Assembly: GCA_007858575.1 (NCBI GenBank)
Contig: CP042279.1
Span: 2,108,001 to 2,172,000, forward strand
From: Streptomyces sp. WAC08241
Lineage (GTDB): Bacteria; Actinomycetota; Actinomycetes; Streptomycetales; Streptomycetaceae
Direction of reading: 5' to 3'
DNA length: 64,000 bases
This document shows, in pieces, positions 10,132 through 21,113 of the stretch. Positions within the stretch are counted from its first letter, which is position 1; each line of letters starts with the position of its first letter. The translations under genes and the position numbers were made by a program. The notes beneath the pieces were generated by a model. The model made no database searches and had not been told where the DNA came from. It saw nothing but the letters and a program-made list of their open reading frames with translations.

Positions 10132-11432
10132 ATGCCCATCGCCCGAGCCGCCAAGAGAGCCGTCGTCCGCCTGGGTGCGGTCACGCTCGCCGGGGCTCCT
10201 GCTCGCCGCCTGCGGCGGATCGACGGACGACTCGTCCTCGGACAGCGCGGGAGGGAAGGTCACGATCACCGTCGACCTCTTCGGCTCCTTCGGATACAAG
10301 GAGGCCGGGCTCTACGCGGAGTACGAGAAGCTCCACCCGGGCGTCACCGTCAAGCAGACCGACACCGAGGACGAGGCCGACTACTGGAAGTCCCTCCAGA
10401 CCCGGCTCGCCGGCGGCGCCGGCCTCGCCGACGTGCAGGGCATCGAGGTGGGCCGCATCGCCTCCGTCGCCCAGCAGCAGGCCGACCGGTTCGAGGACCT
10501 GAAGAAGTACGGCGCGGACTCCCTGAAGGACCAGTTCGCCCCCGCCAGTGGGCCGCCGCCACCGGCAGGGGCGGCGAGATCCTCGGCCTCGGCACGGACG
10601 TCGGCCCGGAGGCCATGTGCTACCGCACGGACCTCTTCGAGCAGGCCGGGCTGCCCACCGACCGCGAGGAGCTCGCGAAGAAGTGGGCCACCTGGGACGG
10701 CTACCTGGACCTCGGCAAGCAGTACAAGGCGAAGGCCCCGCCAAGAGCGCCTGGCTCGACAGCGTCGGCAGCCTCTACTCGATCATGATCGGCCAGGAGA
10801 AGGAGCGCTACTACGACGCCTCCGGGAAGCTGATCTGGGAGCAGAACCCCGCCCTGCGCTCCGCCTGGGACCACGCCGTCCAGGCCGCGGACGCCGGTCT
10901 GAGCGCCAAGCTCGACCAGTGGTCCCCGCAGTGGAACCAGGCCTTCTCCGCCGGCTCCTTCGCCACCATGCCGTGCCCCGCCTGGATGCTCGGCTACATC
11001 AGGCCAGGCCGGCGAGGCCGGCAAGGGCAAGTGGGACGTGGCCGAGCTGCTCGGCGGCGCCGGCAACTGGGGCGGCTCGTACCTGGCCGTGCCGAAGGCC
11101 GCGAAGCACAAGAAGGAGGCGTACGAGCTGATCAAGTGGCTCACCGCCCCCGAGCAGCAGACCAAGCTCTTCCAGAAGCAGGGCAACTTCCCTCCGCCAC
11201 CGGCGCCATAGAGAAGGTCGCCGACGCGAAGGACCCCTTCTTCTCGAACGCCCCCATCGGCAAGATCTTCGGTGACGCGGCGAAGGAGGCCCCGGTCCAG
11301 GTCCTCGGCGTCCACGACCAGAACATCGCCCAGCAGATCACCAACGCGCTGAGCGAGGTCGAGCGCAAGGGCACCGCCCCCGAGAAGGCCTGGTCGAACG
11401 CCAAGAAGGGCGTCGAGAACACCATCGGCTGA
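10132..11432 (+). CDS. Sugar ABC transporter substrate-binding lipoprotein (CebE-like)
   Basis: First gene of the import operon. ATG 10132 is preceded by GGGAGG with a 6-base gap. The signal peptide ends in a lipobox (LLLAACGG), so the protein is predicted to be anchored to the outer face of the membrane. The mature part is a family 1 solute-binding fold (VTITVDLFGSFGYKEAGL..., YHP-type PGVTVKQ, ... VENTIG), about 435 codons. Frame shifts lie near 10195, 10550, 10740, 11005 and 11190. It is followed after 91 bases by two permease genes. Ligand inferred to be a beta-glucan oligosaccharide from the GH81 and GH1 neighbours. The ATPase is not encoded here; such Streptomyces importers commonly share MsiK. 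Confidence 0.87.
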
Positions 11433-11523
11433 CCCGTGCCGCCGGACGGACGCCCCCGGCGTGACCGAGGGGGTCCGTCCGCCCCGCCTCCCCCGCTCCG
11501 ACCCCACACCGAAGGGCCGCACC

Positions 11524-12504
11524 GTGACCCTCACCGCACCCGAGACACCGGCCGGTCCCCGGCAGGCCCGGCCGAAGCCGGCCGCGCCGCCCCGGCGGCC
11601 CGGACCCGCCCGGCGGACCTGGCAGAAGGTCTCCCCGTACGCCTACGTCGCCCCGTTCTTCACCCTGTTCGCCGCCTTCGGCCTCTTCCCGCTGATCTAC
11701 ACGGCCTTCGTCTCGCTGTACCGGGTGGAGCTCCAGACCCCCGGCGACATGGAGTGGCGCGGGCTCGGCAACTACACCGCGCTCTTCGGTGACGCGTACT
11801 TCTGGACCTCGCTGCGCAACACCTTCACCATCGGCGTGCTCTCCACCGTGCCGCAGTTGGTCATGGCCCTCGGCCTGGCGCACCTGCTGAACTACCGGAT
11901 GCGCGGCCGCACCTTCCTGCGCACGGCGGTCCTGCTGCCGTACGCGACCTCGGTCGCCGCCGCCACCCTCGTCTTCGCCCAGCTCTTCGGGCGGGACTTC
12001 GGTCTGGTCAACTACGCGCTCGGGCTCGTCGGCGTCGACCCCGTCGACTGGCAGAACGGCACGGTGGCCTCGCAGATCGCCGTCTCGACGGTCGTCGTCT
12101 GGCGCTGGACCGGCTACAACGCGCTGATCTACCTGGCCGGCATGCAGTCGATCCCGGACGAGCTGTACGAGGCGGCCGCGATGGACGGGGCCTCGCGGTG
12201 GCGCCAGTTCTTCCACGTCACGCTGCCCGGACTGCGGCCCACCATCCTCTTCACCGTCATCGTCTCCACGATCGGCGCGACCCAGTTGTTCGGCGAGCCG
12301 CTGCTGCTCGAAGGGTCGATCTCGGGCGGCATCTCGCACCAGTACCAGACGCTCGGGCTCTACATGTACGAGCAGGGCTGGGGCTTCTTCCACCTGGGCC
12401 GGGCCGCGGCCATCGCCTGGGTGATGTTCCTGCTCATCGTGGTGCTGGTCGGGCTCAACGCCCTGGTCGCGCGCCGCCGTTCCCGCAAGGAGGCCGGCCG
12501 ATGA
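11524..12504 (+). CDS. Sugar ABC transporter permease (CebF/MalF-like)
   Basis: Intact 326-residue integral membrane protein. GTG 11524 is preferred over an upstream in-frame GTG (11461) because the family has a short basic, Pro/Ala-rich N-tail before the first membrane helix ([18 protein letters not shown]). Six helices are visible, and the cytoplasmic EAA loop that contacts the ATPase reads [20 protein letters not shown]. The stop overlaps the next start (ATGA), so the two permeases are translationally coupled. Confidence 0.92.
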   Translation: MTLTAPETPAGPRQARPKPAAPPRRPGPARRTWQKVSPYAYVAPFFTLFAAFGLFPLIYTAFVSLYRVELQTPGDMEWRGLGNYTALFGDAYFWTSLRNTFTIGVLSTVPQLVMALGLAHLLNYRMRGRTFLRTAVLLPYATSVAAATLVFAQLFGRDFGLVNYALGLVGVDPVDWQNGTVASQIAVSTVVVWRWTGYNALIYLAGMQSIPDELYEAAAMDGASRWRQFFHVTLPGLRPTILFTVIVSTIGATQLFGEPLLLEGSISGGISHQYQTLGLYMYEQGWGFFHLGRAAAIAWVMFLLIVVLVGLNALVARRRSRKEAGR

Positions 12505-13418
12505 CCGCGCCGATCGCCCCGGCGGCGCCCGCCGCTCCCCGGTCGCCCCGCCCGCCCCGGAGCCCGGCCGGACGCCGCGCCGGGGGCCGCCCGCGCGGGC
12601 CGCACCCTGCACGCGGGCCCCTCGCGTACGGGATCCTGATCGTCGCCGTGCTGTTCTCGGCGTTCCCGTTCTACTGGACGATCGTCGCCGCGAGCCGCTC
12701 CAACGCCGACCTGGCGAAGGTCCCGCCGACCCTGCTCCCGGGGCCGAACCTGATCAAGAACTTCGAGGCGGTCCTCGAAGAGGCCGACATCGGCAAGGCG
12801 CTGCTCAACTCGTTGATCGTCTCCGGCTCGATCACCCTCGGCACGGTCCTGTGCTGCACCCTGGCCGGCTTCGCCTTCGCCAAGCTGCGCTTCAAGGGGC
12901 GGGGCGCGCTGCTCGCGGTCACCGTCGGCACCATGATGATCCCGCCGCAGCTCGGCGTGATCCCGCTGTTCATGCTGATCGCCGAGCTCGGCTGGGTGAA
13001 CCAGCTCCAGTCGGTGATCCTGCCGGGCCTGGTCTCCGCGTTCGGGGTGTTCTTCATGCGCCAGTACCTGGTGCAGTCCCTGCCCGACGAGCTGATCGAG
13101 GCGGCCCGCGTCGACGGCGCGTCCACCGCCAGAATCTTCTGGTCGATCGTCGTGCCGATCGCCCGGCCCGGCATGGCCGTGCTCGGCCTGCTGACCTTCA
13201 TGGCCTCGTGGAACGACTTCTTCTGGCCCGTCGTCGCCCTGACCTCCTCCGAGCCCACCGTCCAGGTCGCCCTGCGCCAGCTCGGCGGCGGGTACGTCCA
13301 CGACCAGTCCGTGATCATGGCGGGCACGCTGCTCGGCACCCTGCCGGTGCTGCTCGTCTTCGGCCTGCTTGGCCGGCAGATCGTCGGCGGCATCATGCAG
13401 GGCGCGGTCAAGGGCTGA
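12501..13418 (+). CDS. Sugar ABC transporter permease (CebG/MalG-like)
   Basis: Intact 305-residue inner-membrane permease starting in a 4-base overlap with the preceding gene. After a Pro/Arg-rich leader of about 35 residues come six hydrophobic helices, the EAA loop ([20 protein letters not shown]) and the family end [13 protein letters not shown]. It forms the channel heterodimer with the upstream permease for uptake of glucan oligosaccharides. Confidence 0.92.
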   Translation: MTAPIAPAAPAAPRSPRPPRSPAGRRAGGRPRGPHPARGPLAYGILIVAVLFSAFPFYWTIVAASRSNADLAKVPPTLLPGPNLIKNFEAVLEEADIGKALLNSLIVSGSITLGTVLCCTLAGFAFAKLRFKGRGALLAVTVGTMMIPPQLGVIPLFMLIAELGWVNQLQSVILPGLVSAFGVFFMRQYLVQSLPDELIEAARVDGASTARIFWSIVVPIARPGMAVLGLLTFMASWNDFFWPVVALTSSEPTVQVALRQLGGGYVHDQSVIMAGTLLGTLPVLLVFGLLGRQIVGGIMQGAVKG

Positions 13419-13486
13419 CCCGTCCCCGTCCCGTCCCTCCCCACAGAACGACCCACCCCAGTCTCACCCCAGGGAGTTCCCACCCC

Positions 13487-14889
13487 ATGACCGCGCTCGA
13501 CGCCCGCACCGACCCGACGACCACGCTCCGCTTCCCCGAGGGCTTCCGCTGGGGCACCGCCACGGCCGCCTACCAGATCGAGGGGGCGGCGGCCGAGGAC
13601 GGCCGCACGCCGTCCATCTGGGACACCTTCAGCCGTACGCCGGGCAAGGTCCGCAACGGCGACACCGGCGACATCGCCGCCGACCACTACCACCGGCTCG
13701 ACGAGGACGTCGCCCTGATGCGCCGGCTCGGCGTGACGGACTACCGCTTCTCGATCGCCTGGCCCCGGGTCCAGCCCACCGGGCGCGGCCCGGCCGTGCG
13801 CAAGGGCCTGGACTTCTACCGGCGCCTGGCCGACTCCCTCCTGGAGGCCGGGATCCGGCCCGTGGCGACGCTCTACCACTGGGACCTGCCGCAGGAGCTG
13901 GAGGACGCGGGCGGCTGGCCGCACCGGGAGACCGCGTACCGCTTCGCCGAGTACGCCGGGATCATGGCGGACGCGCTCGGCGACCGGGTGGCGACCTGGA
14001 CCACGCTCAACGAGCCGTGGTGCGCCGCCTTCCTCGGCTACGGCAACGGCGTGCACGCGCCGGGCCGCACCGACGACCTGGCTGCGCTGCGCGCCGCCCA
14101 CCACCTCAACCTGGCGCACGGCCTGGGCGCGCGGGCGCTGCGCGGCGCGCTGCCCGGGTCCGCCGAGGTGTCCCTGACCCTCAACCTGCACGCCGTACGG
14201 GCCCTCACGCAGTCCCCCGGGGACCTGGACGCGGCCCGCCGGATCGACGCCGTCGGCAACCGGATCTTCCTGGACCCGGTCTTCCACGGGCGGCTCCCGG
14301 AGGACCTGGTCCGCGACACGGCGTCGGTCACGGACTGGTCGTTCGTCCAGGACGGCGATCTGGAGGCGGCGGCCGCGCCGATCGACTCCCTCGGCATCAA
14401 CTACTACTCCCCGTCCGTGGTCGCGGCGGGCTCCTCGGAGTCGCCGTCGCCGTGGGCGGGCGCGGAGCGGCACGTGCGGTTCGTGCCGGCGCCGGGGCGC
14501 GCACGGCCATGGACTGGCCGGTGGACGCGGACGGGCTGCACGAGCTGCTGACCCGGCTGCGGGACGAACTGCCGGGCGTCCCGCTGGTGATCACGGAGAA
14601 CGGGGCGGCGTACGACGACTACGCCGACCCGTCGGGGAACGTGAAGGACCCCGAGCGGGTGGCCTATCTGCACGCGCACCTGGCGGCGGTGCACCGGGCC
14701 CTCGCGGACGGGGCGGACGTGCGGGGCTACTTCCTGTGGTCGCTCCTGGACAACTTCGAGTGGGCGTACGGCTACAGCAAGCGGTTCGGCATCGTCCACG
14801 TGGACTTCGCGACGCAGCGGCGGACGCTGAAGGACAGCGCCCGCTGGTACGCGGAGGTGATCGCCCGGGGCGGGCTCGCGGAGGAGTGA
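13487..14889 (+). CDS. GH1 beta-glucosidase (BglC-like)
   Basis: Cytoplasmic retaining beta-glucosidase of about 467 residues that should split imported beta-linked di- and oligosaccharides to glucose. ATG 13487 has AGGGAG 10 bases upstream. Family 1 signatures are complete: [15 protein letters not shown] near the N-terminus, acid/base Glu in TTLNEPW, nucleophile Glu in VITENG, and the [13 protein letters not shown] end. A single missing G near 14500 (ccgggg for an expected five-G run) shifts the frame; restoring it gives one uninterrupted protein. No signal peptide, in agreement with an intracellular role at the end of the transporter operon. Confidence 0.92.
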
Positions 14890-14906
14890 CGGGCCCGGAC
14901 GCGCGG

Positions 14907-14942
14907 GGGGTGCCGCGGCACCCCTCGGAGCCGCGGCACCCC
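14907..14942. terminator. Strong terminator between convergent GH1 and protease genes
   Basis: GGGGTGCCGCGG and CCGCGGCACCCC form a perfect 12-base-pair stem with a 12-base loop just after the beta-glucosidase stop. Confidence 0.85.
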
Positions 14943-14968
14943 CGGTCACCGCGAGGACGGACCGCGCG

Positions 14969-16337
14969 TCAGACGCGCTGCCACAGGGCCGGGACGTTGG
15001 ACGGCTCCCAGCCGGTCTGGGCCTGGTGGCCCTGGAGGCAGCGGTAGGTGGCGCCGCCGTAGGTGACGGTGTCACCGGCCTTGTAGACCTTGCCCGCCGC
15101 CCAGGTGCCGCCCGGCTCCGGCTCGGGGCCGGGACCGGGGCCCGGGCCCGGGTCGGTGGTGGTCTTCAGGGTCAGGCCGTAGTTCTGGAGGATCGGGTTC
15201 AGCGGCTGGAAGAAGGTCGTGCCGCCGCTGGAGCAGTTGCCGGAGCCGCCCGAGGTCACGCCCTGGGCCTGGCTGCCGGAGATGTACGAGCCGCCGGAGT
15301 CGCCGGGCTCGGCGCAGACCGTCGTGCGGGTGACGCCGGAGATGGTGCCTCCGGGTAGGTGACGCTGGTGTTGTGCTGCTGCACGGTGCCGCAGTGCCAG
15401 CCGGTGGTCGAGCCGGAGCGGCACACGGAGGAGCCGACGGGCTGGAGGACCGAGCCGGTCACCTGGACGTTGGCGCCGCCCGCGCCCTTCACGTACGGGG
15501 TGGCGGTCCAGTTGGCGTTGGCGGCGACCCAGGCCATGTCGTTGCCGGGGAAGACCGAGGCCTGGAAGCTGCCCTGGGCGACCTGGTTGAAGCCGCTGGT
15601 GGAGGTCCCGGCGCGGCCGCAGTGGCCGGCCGTGGCGAAGCCCTGTGTGGTGCCCTTGGTGATCGGGAAGCCGACGGAGCAGCGCCCGCTGCCGTTCATG
15701 TAGTACGCGTCGCCGCCCCGGAGGTCGTACAGCGGGCGGGGCGCCTCGGCGGTGCGGACGATCTTCACCAGGCCGCGGGGACGCCGGTGGCGGCGACGAG
15801 CCGCGCGCCGGCCCCGGGGCGCGCCTCCTCGACGACGAGGACGTTGGCGCGGACGTCGACGTACCGGACGGGCGCCTCGGCGGTGGCGGCCCGGTCCAGG
15901 GCCTCCTTGGCCCGCTCCAGGGCGGTCAGGCCGTGCGTCACGACCCGGGCGCGCGCGCCCGCGGCGCGGATCGCGGCGGCGTCGGCGGCGCGGGTGGTGG
16001 CCACGGTCAGGGTGCCGGACTCGGCGCCCTCCACCCAGGCGCCGGCGAAGGCGCCGCCCAGGTCCAGGCGGAGTCCGGCGGCCGTGGCCCCGGCCTCGGC
16101 CTCGTGGGCGAGGCGGTTCTCGGCCTGGGCGCGGGTGAGGCCGAGGTCGCGCTGCATGGCGCGGAGGAGTTCGGGCTGCGCGGAGGCGGCGCCGAGGGCG
16201 TCGGCCGCCGTTCTGACGGTGGGGGCGCGGTCCTCGCCGTGCGGGGCCGCGGTGGCGGAACCGGCCTGGAGGCCGGCCAGTGCCAGGCCGGCGGCGGCCA
16301 GCACGGTACACGCCGTGCGGGCGTGTCGTCGGAGCAT
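14969..16337 (-). CDS. Streptogrisin-type S1 serine protease with C-terminal chitin-binding domain
   Basis: Secreted alpha-lytic/streptogrisin-family protease of about 455 codons. A signal peptide ([20 protein letters not shown]...ATAA) is followed by a pro-region ([20 protein letters not shown], to about residue 190) that acts as a folding chaperone. The protease domain has the triad His (GFATAGHCG), Asp (PGNDMAW) and Ser (AEPGDSGGS). [13 protein letters not shown] linker leads to a CBM5/12-like chitin-binding domain ([17 protein letters not shown] ... PALWQRV). This architecture matches S. griseus protease C. Frame shifts lie near 15775 and 15355. The LysR gene next to it on the same strand may control it. 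Confidence 0.92.
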
Positions 16338-16422
16338 GGGGAGTCTCCTCGGTTGGCGGTGGGGGATCTGCTGAAACCGTAGGGATCCCGCCGAGGGGAC
16401 GGCAGTTGGCAGTCGGCCCCTG

Positions 16423-17440
16423 TCACGGCGTTATGGCCGGTGGCCGAAGGGCCTTCGCGAGCGGGGGCGTCGAAGTACGGGGAGGGCGGCGCGCGTCAGC
16501 GCGGGTGCCCTCGCGGGGTGCCGGGGCCGTCGTGCGGCCGGCGCTGCGGGCGAGCGCCTCCTCGTGGGCGGCCCGGGTGTGGTTCAGGACGGCGGCGGCC
16601 CGGCTGGCGGCGCGGCCCTCGGGATGCCAGCCGAGCAGGTGGCGCCAGACCAGCGGCGCCCCGGCGAGGGTCTGGTCACGAGGCCGGGGGTGACGGGGAA
16701 GGTGGCCCGGCACAGGCCGACGGCCCGGCCGACCTGGACCAGGTGCACGCAGGAGGCGGTGTCCGTCTCGTAGACGCAGGCCGGGGTGAAGCCGGCGCGT
16801 ACGCAGGCGGCGGCGAAACAGTCGCCGAAACAGCCGTCGCCCGGCACGTCGGTCCAGGCCTCCGCGGCCAGTTCGGCCAGGTCGATCTCGGTGCGGGGCG
16901 CCAGCGGGTGGTCGGCGGCCAGCATCACGTACACCGGGTCGCGGGCGACCTCCGTCCAGGCGAGCCGGCCCGCCTCGGGCGGTCCGCTCTCGCCGCAGAC
17001 GCCGACGAGGGCGAAGTCGAGCCGGCCGGCGACCACTCCGCCGGCGATCTCCCGCTCCGACCAGGAGGTGTACGTGGTCACGGGAGCGCCCGGGTCGGTG
17101 CGGGCGATCCGGTCGACGAGGCCGCCGAGCAGCGGACCGTGCGTGCCGCCGAGCCGGTAGCCCTCCGCCCCGTCCCGGGCGAACCGCACCGCCTCCTCCT
17201 GGAGTTCGCACACGGCGGGCAGCACCACGCGGGCGCGTTCCAGGACGAGGTCGCCGAGTGCCGTGGTCCGCACGCCCTCCCGGCCCCGCTCGAACAGCTC
17301 GCCGCCCAGGGCGCGTTCGATCCGCTTGAGCTGGGCGCTGAGGGCGGGTTGCGCGAGGCCGAGCGCGGTGGCGGCGCGAGTGAGACTCCCGCGTCCGCGA
17401 TGGCCCGGATCGTCTTGAGGTGCCTCAGCTCCAAGTCCAT
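16423..17440 (-). CDS. LysR-family transcriptional regulator
   Basis: LTTR of about 340 codons starting at ATG 17440 (MDLELRHLKTIRAIADAG). The winged-helix recognition segment reads ALGLAQPALSAQLKRIERAL, and a substrate-binding domain follows (REIAGGVVAGRLDFALVGV, LPxAADHPLAPR-like strand, VQVGRAVGLCRATF). The C-tail after about residue 300 is Arg/Pro-rich and poorly conserved-looking. Frame shifts lie near 17385 and 16680. The neighbouring co-directional target candidate is the streptogrisin gene 86 bases downstream; the divergent GPP34 gene starts 153 bases upstream. Effector unknown. Confidence 0.85.
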
Positions 17441-17593
17441 GGGGAGAGCTTGGCGTCCCGCGTCCGGGAGGTCCAGACCGGCGACGGCTCCCGCGCGGCG
17501 GGAACCGGGGAAACGTTCTGCCGTCCTTCTGCGCGAAAGGACGGCCGGCCGGAAGAACGGTCGCCGGGAACGCACGACAGCAGGAGGCACCGG

Positions 17594-18256
17594 GTGACGG
17601 TCACGCTCGCGGAGGAGATCGTGCTGTTGTCGTTGGACGACGAGTCCGGGGCGGCGAAGGAGAAGCAGTCCGCCGCGTGGGCCGTCGCCGGCGGCATCCT
17701 GCTCGACCTCGTCCTGGCCGGGCGCGTGACGGTCGACGGGGACGCCTCCGGGTGGCGGACGAGACGCCCACCGGCGTCCCGCTCCTCGACGAGCGGCTGC
17801 GGCGGATCGCCGAGTGGGCGGGGCGCAGGAGCGGGACTCCGAAGGTCACCGAGTGGCTGACGAAGGACTGTCGCAAGGCCGCGCGGGCCGCGACCGACAG
17901 CCTGCGCGGGCGGGCTCGTCCGCGCCGAGCGGCGCAGGGTCCTGGGGATCTTCCCCGTCACCCGCTACCCGGAGGCGGACGGCTCCGTGGAGCGCGAGCT
18001 GCGGGACAGGCTGCGGGCCGTGGTCCTCGGCGGCGCCGCGCCCGACCCGCGCACGGCGGGCCTCGTCGCCCTCGTCCACGGCGCGAAGCTGCACCGCCTC
18101 GCCTTCCCCGACGTGCCGCGCAAGGAGGTCGCCCCGCGCCTGGCGGAGATCGCGGCCGGCCAGTGGGTGGCCGAGGACGTGCGCCGCGCGATCCACGACA
18201 TGCAGGCGGCGATGGTCGTGGTCATGGCGGCGACGGTGGTCACGGTCGCGAGCTGA
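17594..18256 (+). CDS. GOLPH3/VPS74-family (GPP34) protein
   Basis: Bacterial member of the Golgi phosphoprotein 3 family, about 221 residues. GTG 17594 follows AGGAGG by 6 bases. Typical pieces: LAEEIVLLSLDDESG at the N-terminus, GGILLDLVLAGRV, PLLDERLRRIAEW, the Arg-rich KDCRKAARAATDSL and VLGIFPVTRYPEADGS, and an Ala/Val-rich hydrophobic C-terminal helix. In eukaryotes the family binds PI4P and sorts glycosyltransferases; the actinobacterial role is not established, so only membrane association is inferred. Frame shifts lie near 17745 and 17905. Confidence 0.85.
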
Positions 18257-18418
18257 GCGCCGGGCGCGGCCACGGCGGGCACGGCCGCGGGCTGAAGGTC
18301 CGACACGGCCCCGGAGGCCGCGGCCGCGAGTCGCGTGCCCGGTGCGGTCCCGGTCGTTCGCGGGCCGGGCGTCCGGCCGTTCACGTCCCGCTGTCGTCCC
18401 CAACGCCCGCGCGGGGCT

Positions 18419-19603
18419 TCAGCCGCGCGTGTCGGCGGCGAGGTCCGCCGTGTGCTTGATCTCCTCCAGGATCCGCGCCGCCTCCACCAGGACCGTGCCG
18501 TGCACGGCCACTCCCTCCCGGTCGGGGCGGCCGGACCTGGTGGCGGTCGTCACCTCCTCGTAGCGGCGCTCGGCGTCCTCGACGCGGGCGCGGAGCCGGT
18601 CGGGGTCGTCCGGGCCCCGGGGTGGGGCGAGGTGTTCGAGCGCCTCGGCGATGGCGTACAGCAGTTCGGCGTAGGAGGCGGAGAAGTCCGCCGAGACGGA
18701 GACCTCGAAGAGCGGCGCGGCCCGGAGGGTTCGGGGGTCCGGGGCTCGTACGTCAGGGCGCGGGCGATGGAGCGGGCGTGCGTGCCGACGCGCTCGATCA
18801 TGCCGATGGTCTCGTGGCAGCGCTGGAGCGAGGCCTGGGCGCCGTTCCAGGAGCGGCGGGGATTCAGCCTGGTGTTCTCCTGCTCCCTTTCGAGCGTCGC
18901 GCGCGCGTCCGCCGCCCGGGCCGCCAGGTCCTCGCAGCGGCGCGGCCAGTCCTCCTCCCGTACCTCCTCGTCCCGCTTCTTCCCCGCGGCGGTCCGGGCC
19001 AGGTCGCGCAGGAGCGTCTGCGCGCGGGCGGCCAGTTCCTCGACCCGGTGCCGTGCCGTGGCCGTGTGCGGCGAGGGGCGACGGCGAAGTGGGCGGCGAG
19101 GCCGCAGCAGACGCCGATGGCGGCGGACGCGACGAGGGGCCGATGTAGTCGATCCGTCCGCCGCCGCCGGCGAACGCGAAGAGGGCCACCACCGGGACCT
19201 GGGCGTCCTGTCCTCCGAGGAGGTGGAGGCGGGCCACCATCAGGGCCACGAAGACCAGGACGCAGAGGGCCCAGGCGTGGACGCCGACGGTGCTGCCGAA
19301 GGCCGCCGCCACCGCCGTGCCGATCGCCATGGCCCCCAGGTACTGGGCCGAGTCCCACATCGAGCGGTAGACCGTGGCCTGGAGGGCGAGGAGCGCGGTG
19401 AACGGGGCGAACGCCGTGACGTTCGCGGGCAGCAGCCACGAGGAGAGGCACCAGGCGACGGTCGCGGCGGCCGCGCCCTTGGCCTGGAGCAGCATCCCGT
19501 CGCGCGCCTCGCCGGGCCCCCGTATCGCGTCCTCCAGGGACGCGCGGGCGGTGCGCCACCTGCGCCGGCACCAGTCGCCCGCCCTGCTCTTCGTTCCGGA
19601 CAC
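18419..19603 (-). CDS. FUSC/aromatic-acid-exporter-like membrane protein
   Basis: About 395 codons. GTG 19603 is favoured because GGGAGAGG lies just upstream; another GTG at 19624 is possible. The N-terminal half has about six short membrane segments (QAKGAAAATVAWCLSSWLL, FAPFTALLALQATVYRS, YLGAMAIGTAVAAAFG, ALCVLVFVALMVARLHLLG, QVPVVALFAF), as in FUSC/ArAE efflux proteins. The C-terminal half is a soluble, charged, likely coiled-coil region (DLAARAADARATLEREQENT) ending AADTRG. Frame shifts lie near 19140, 19080 and 18720. Substrate unknown. Confidence 0.8.
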   Translation of the reverse strand: MSGTKSRAGDWCRRRWRTARASLEDAIRGPGEARDGMLLQAKGAAAATVAWCLSSWLLPANVTAFAPFTALLALQATVYRSMWDSAQYLGAMAIGTAVAAAFGSTVGVHAWALCVLVFVALMVARLHLLGGQDAQVPVVALFAFAGGGGRIDYIGPSSRPPPSASAAASPPTSPSPLAAHGHGTAPGRGTGRPRADAPARPGPDRRGEEAGRGGTGGGLAAPLRGPGGPGGGRARDARKGAGEHQAESPPLLERRPGLAPALPRDHRHDRARRHARPLHRPRPDVRAPDPRTLRAAPLFEVSVSADFSASYAELLYAIAEALEHLAPPRGPDDPDRLRARVEDAERRYEEVTTATRSGRPDREGVAVHGTVLVEAARILEEIKHTADLAADTRG

Positions 19604-19773
19604 GCCTCTCCCGTCCTCCGTCACCGCTCGTGCCCGCCGCGTCTACCCGACCCCTGGGGATGTACGTGTGCGGCTTCCGGCGTCCCGAGAAGAAGCGGCC
19701 GTTCCGGGCATCGCGCGCGCCGGACGTGGAAGACGCGGGGGTGTAGGCGACCGTTCGCATCGGAGGAGGCCCC

Positions 19774-21075
19774 GTGTCCCGCACCCCGGAAGTCCGTACG
19801 GAGGAAGCCCGTGTCCCGGAGTCCGTGTACGCCCGCGTCGGGGAGGAGGTGGCCGCCCGGGCGGACCGGCTCTGGGACGTGAGCCTCGCGCTGCACCGCG
19901 AGCCCGAGACGGCCTACGAGGAGCACGGGCGTCCCGGTTGCTCGCGGACGAGCTCGAACGGGAGGGTTTCCGGGTGGAGCGCGGCGTGGCGGGCTGCCGA
20001 CCGCCTTCGTCGCACGGTCGGACGCGGAGGACGGGAAGGACGGGAAGGGCGGGGAGGACGGGAAGGGCGCGGCGGGCGGGGGTCCGCGCGTCGCCCTGCT
20101 GATGGAGTACGACGCGCTGCCGCTGCTCGGTCACGCCTGCGGGCACAACCTGATCGCGGCGGCCGGCCTCGGCGCGGCGCTCGCCGCGCGGGCGGCGCTC
20201 GGCGGGGGCGAGGACGGGACCGGGGGCAGGGCCGGGGCCGGGGCCGGGGGACGCTGCTCGCCGTCGGGGCTCCGGCGGAGGAGCGCGGCGGTGGGAAGGT
20301 CGCGGAGGTGGAGGCGGGCCTGTTCGAGGGGTGGACGCGGCGCTGATGTTCCACCCGGGCGTGTACGACTGGGCGCGGGCCCCGCTGACCGCCAGCGCGC
20401 AGATCCGGGTGGGGTTCCACGGGCGGGCCGCGCACCCGACGGGCAGCCCGACGGAGGGGATCGACGCCCTGGGGGCCCTGATCCAGTTGTTCAACGCGCT
20501 GGGGTGCTGCACAAGCGCCTGCCGTCCGGGTCGCACGTCCAGGGGATCGTGACGGACGGGGCCGGGCCACGAACATCGTGCCCGAGTACGCGGAGGGCCT
20601 CTTCGGGCTGCGCGGCGGGACCACGACCGCCCTGGAGGAGCTGGTGGAGGAGCTGCGCACGTGCGCCCGGGGCGTGGCGCTCGCCACCGGCACGACGGTG
20701 GAGGTGACGGACGTGGGCGGCCGGTACGAGCACTTCCGGGACAACGACGTGCTGTCCGGCCTCTTCGCCGGGCACCTGGAGCGGACGGGGATCCGGCTTT
20801 CGGAGCCCGTGCCGGGCGTGTACCTGGGGTCGTCGGACATCGGGAACGTCAGCACGCGCGTGCCCGCGATCCATCCGTTCGTCGCGATCATGGACGAGGA
20901 CGGTTCGGACCACACGCCGGAGTTCGCGGAGGCGGCGGCCGGGCCCCGGGGGCGGCGGGCGATGCTCGCGGCGGCCGAGGCGCTCGCCTGTACGGCGGTG
21001 GACGTCCTGCTGCGGCCGGACGTGCCGGAGCGGGCCTGGGACCGCTTCCGGGAGAAGGCGGCCGCGGGGTTGTGA
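19774..21075 (+). CDS. M20-family amidohydrolase/peptidase
   Basis: Zinc aminoacylase-type enzyme (M20D, IAA-amino-acid hydrolase/p-aminobenzoyl-glutamate hydrolase group), about 434 codons. GTG 19774 has GGAGGAGG 7 bases upstream. Metal-site segments are visible: the Asp/His region LLMEYDALPLLGHACGHN, APAEERGGGK (Glu pair), FHPG, and late HPFVAIMDEDGSDHTPEF. The dimerisation domain begins at FHGRAAHPTGSPTEGIDAL. An unusual Gly/Asp/Lys-rich insertion (DGKDGKGGEDGKG) lies near 20040. The frame breaks about six times (near 19930, 20000, 20255, 20330, 20510 and 20570). Substrate not deducible. Confidence 0.82.
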
Positions 21076-21080
21076 CGGGT

Positions 21081-21110
21081 CCCGTCTTCCCCGGCCCGGG
21101 GGGAGACGGG
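21081..21110. terminator. Terminator between convergent M20 and decarboxylase genes
   Basis: CCCGTCTTCCCC pairs with GGGGGAGACGGG (one G-T pair) around a 6-base loop, just after the M20 stop. Confidence 0.7.
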
Positions 21111-21113
21111 GCG

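Noticed and set aside
10132..11432. Several short separate ORFs in the sugar-binding-protein region
   Set aside because: Together they spell one family 1 binding protein; the breaks are small indels, not gene boundaries.
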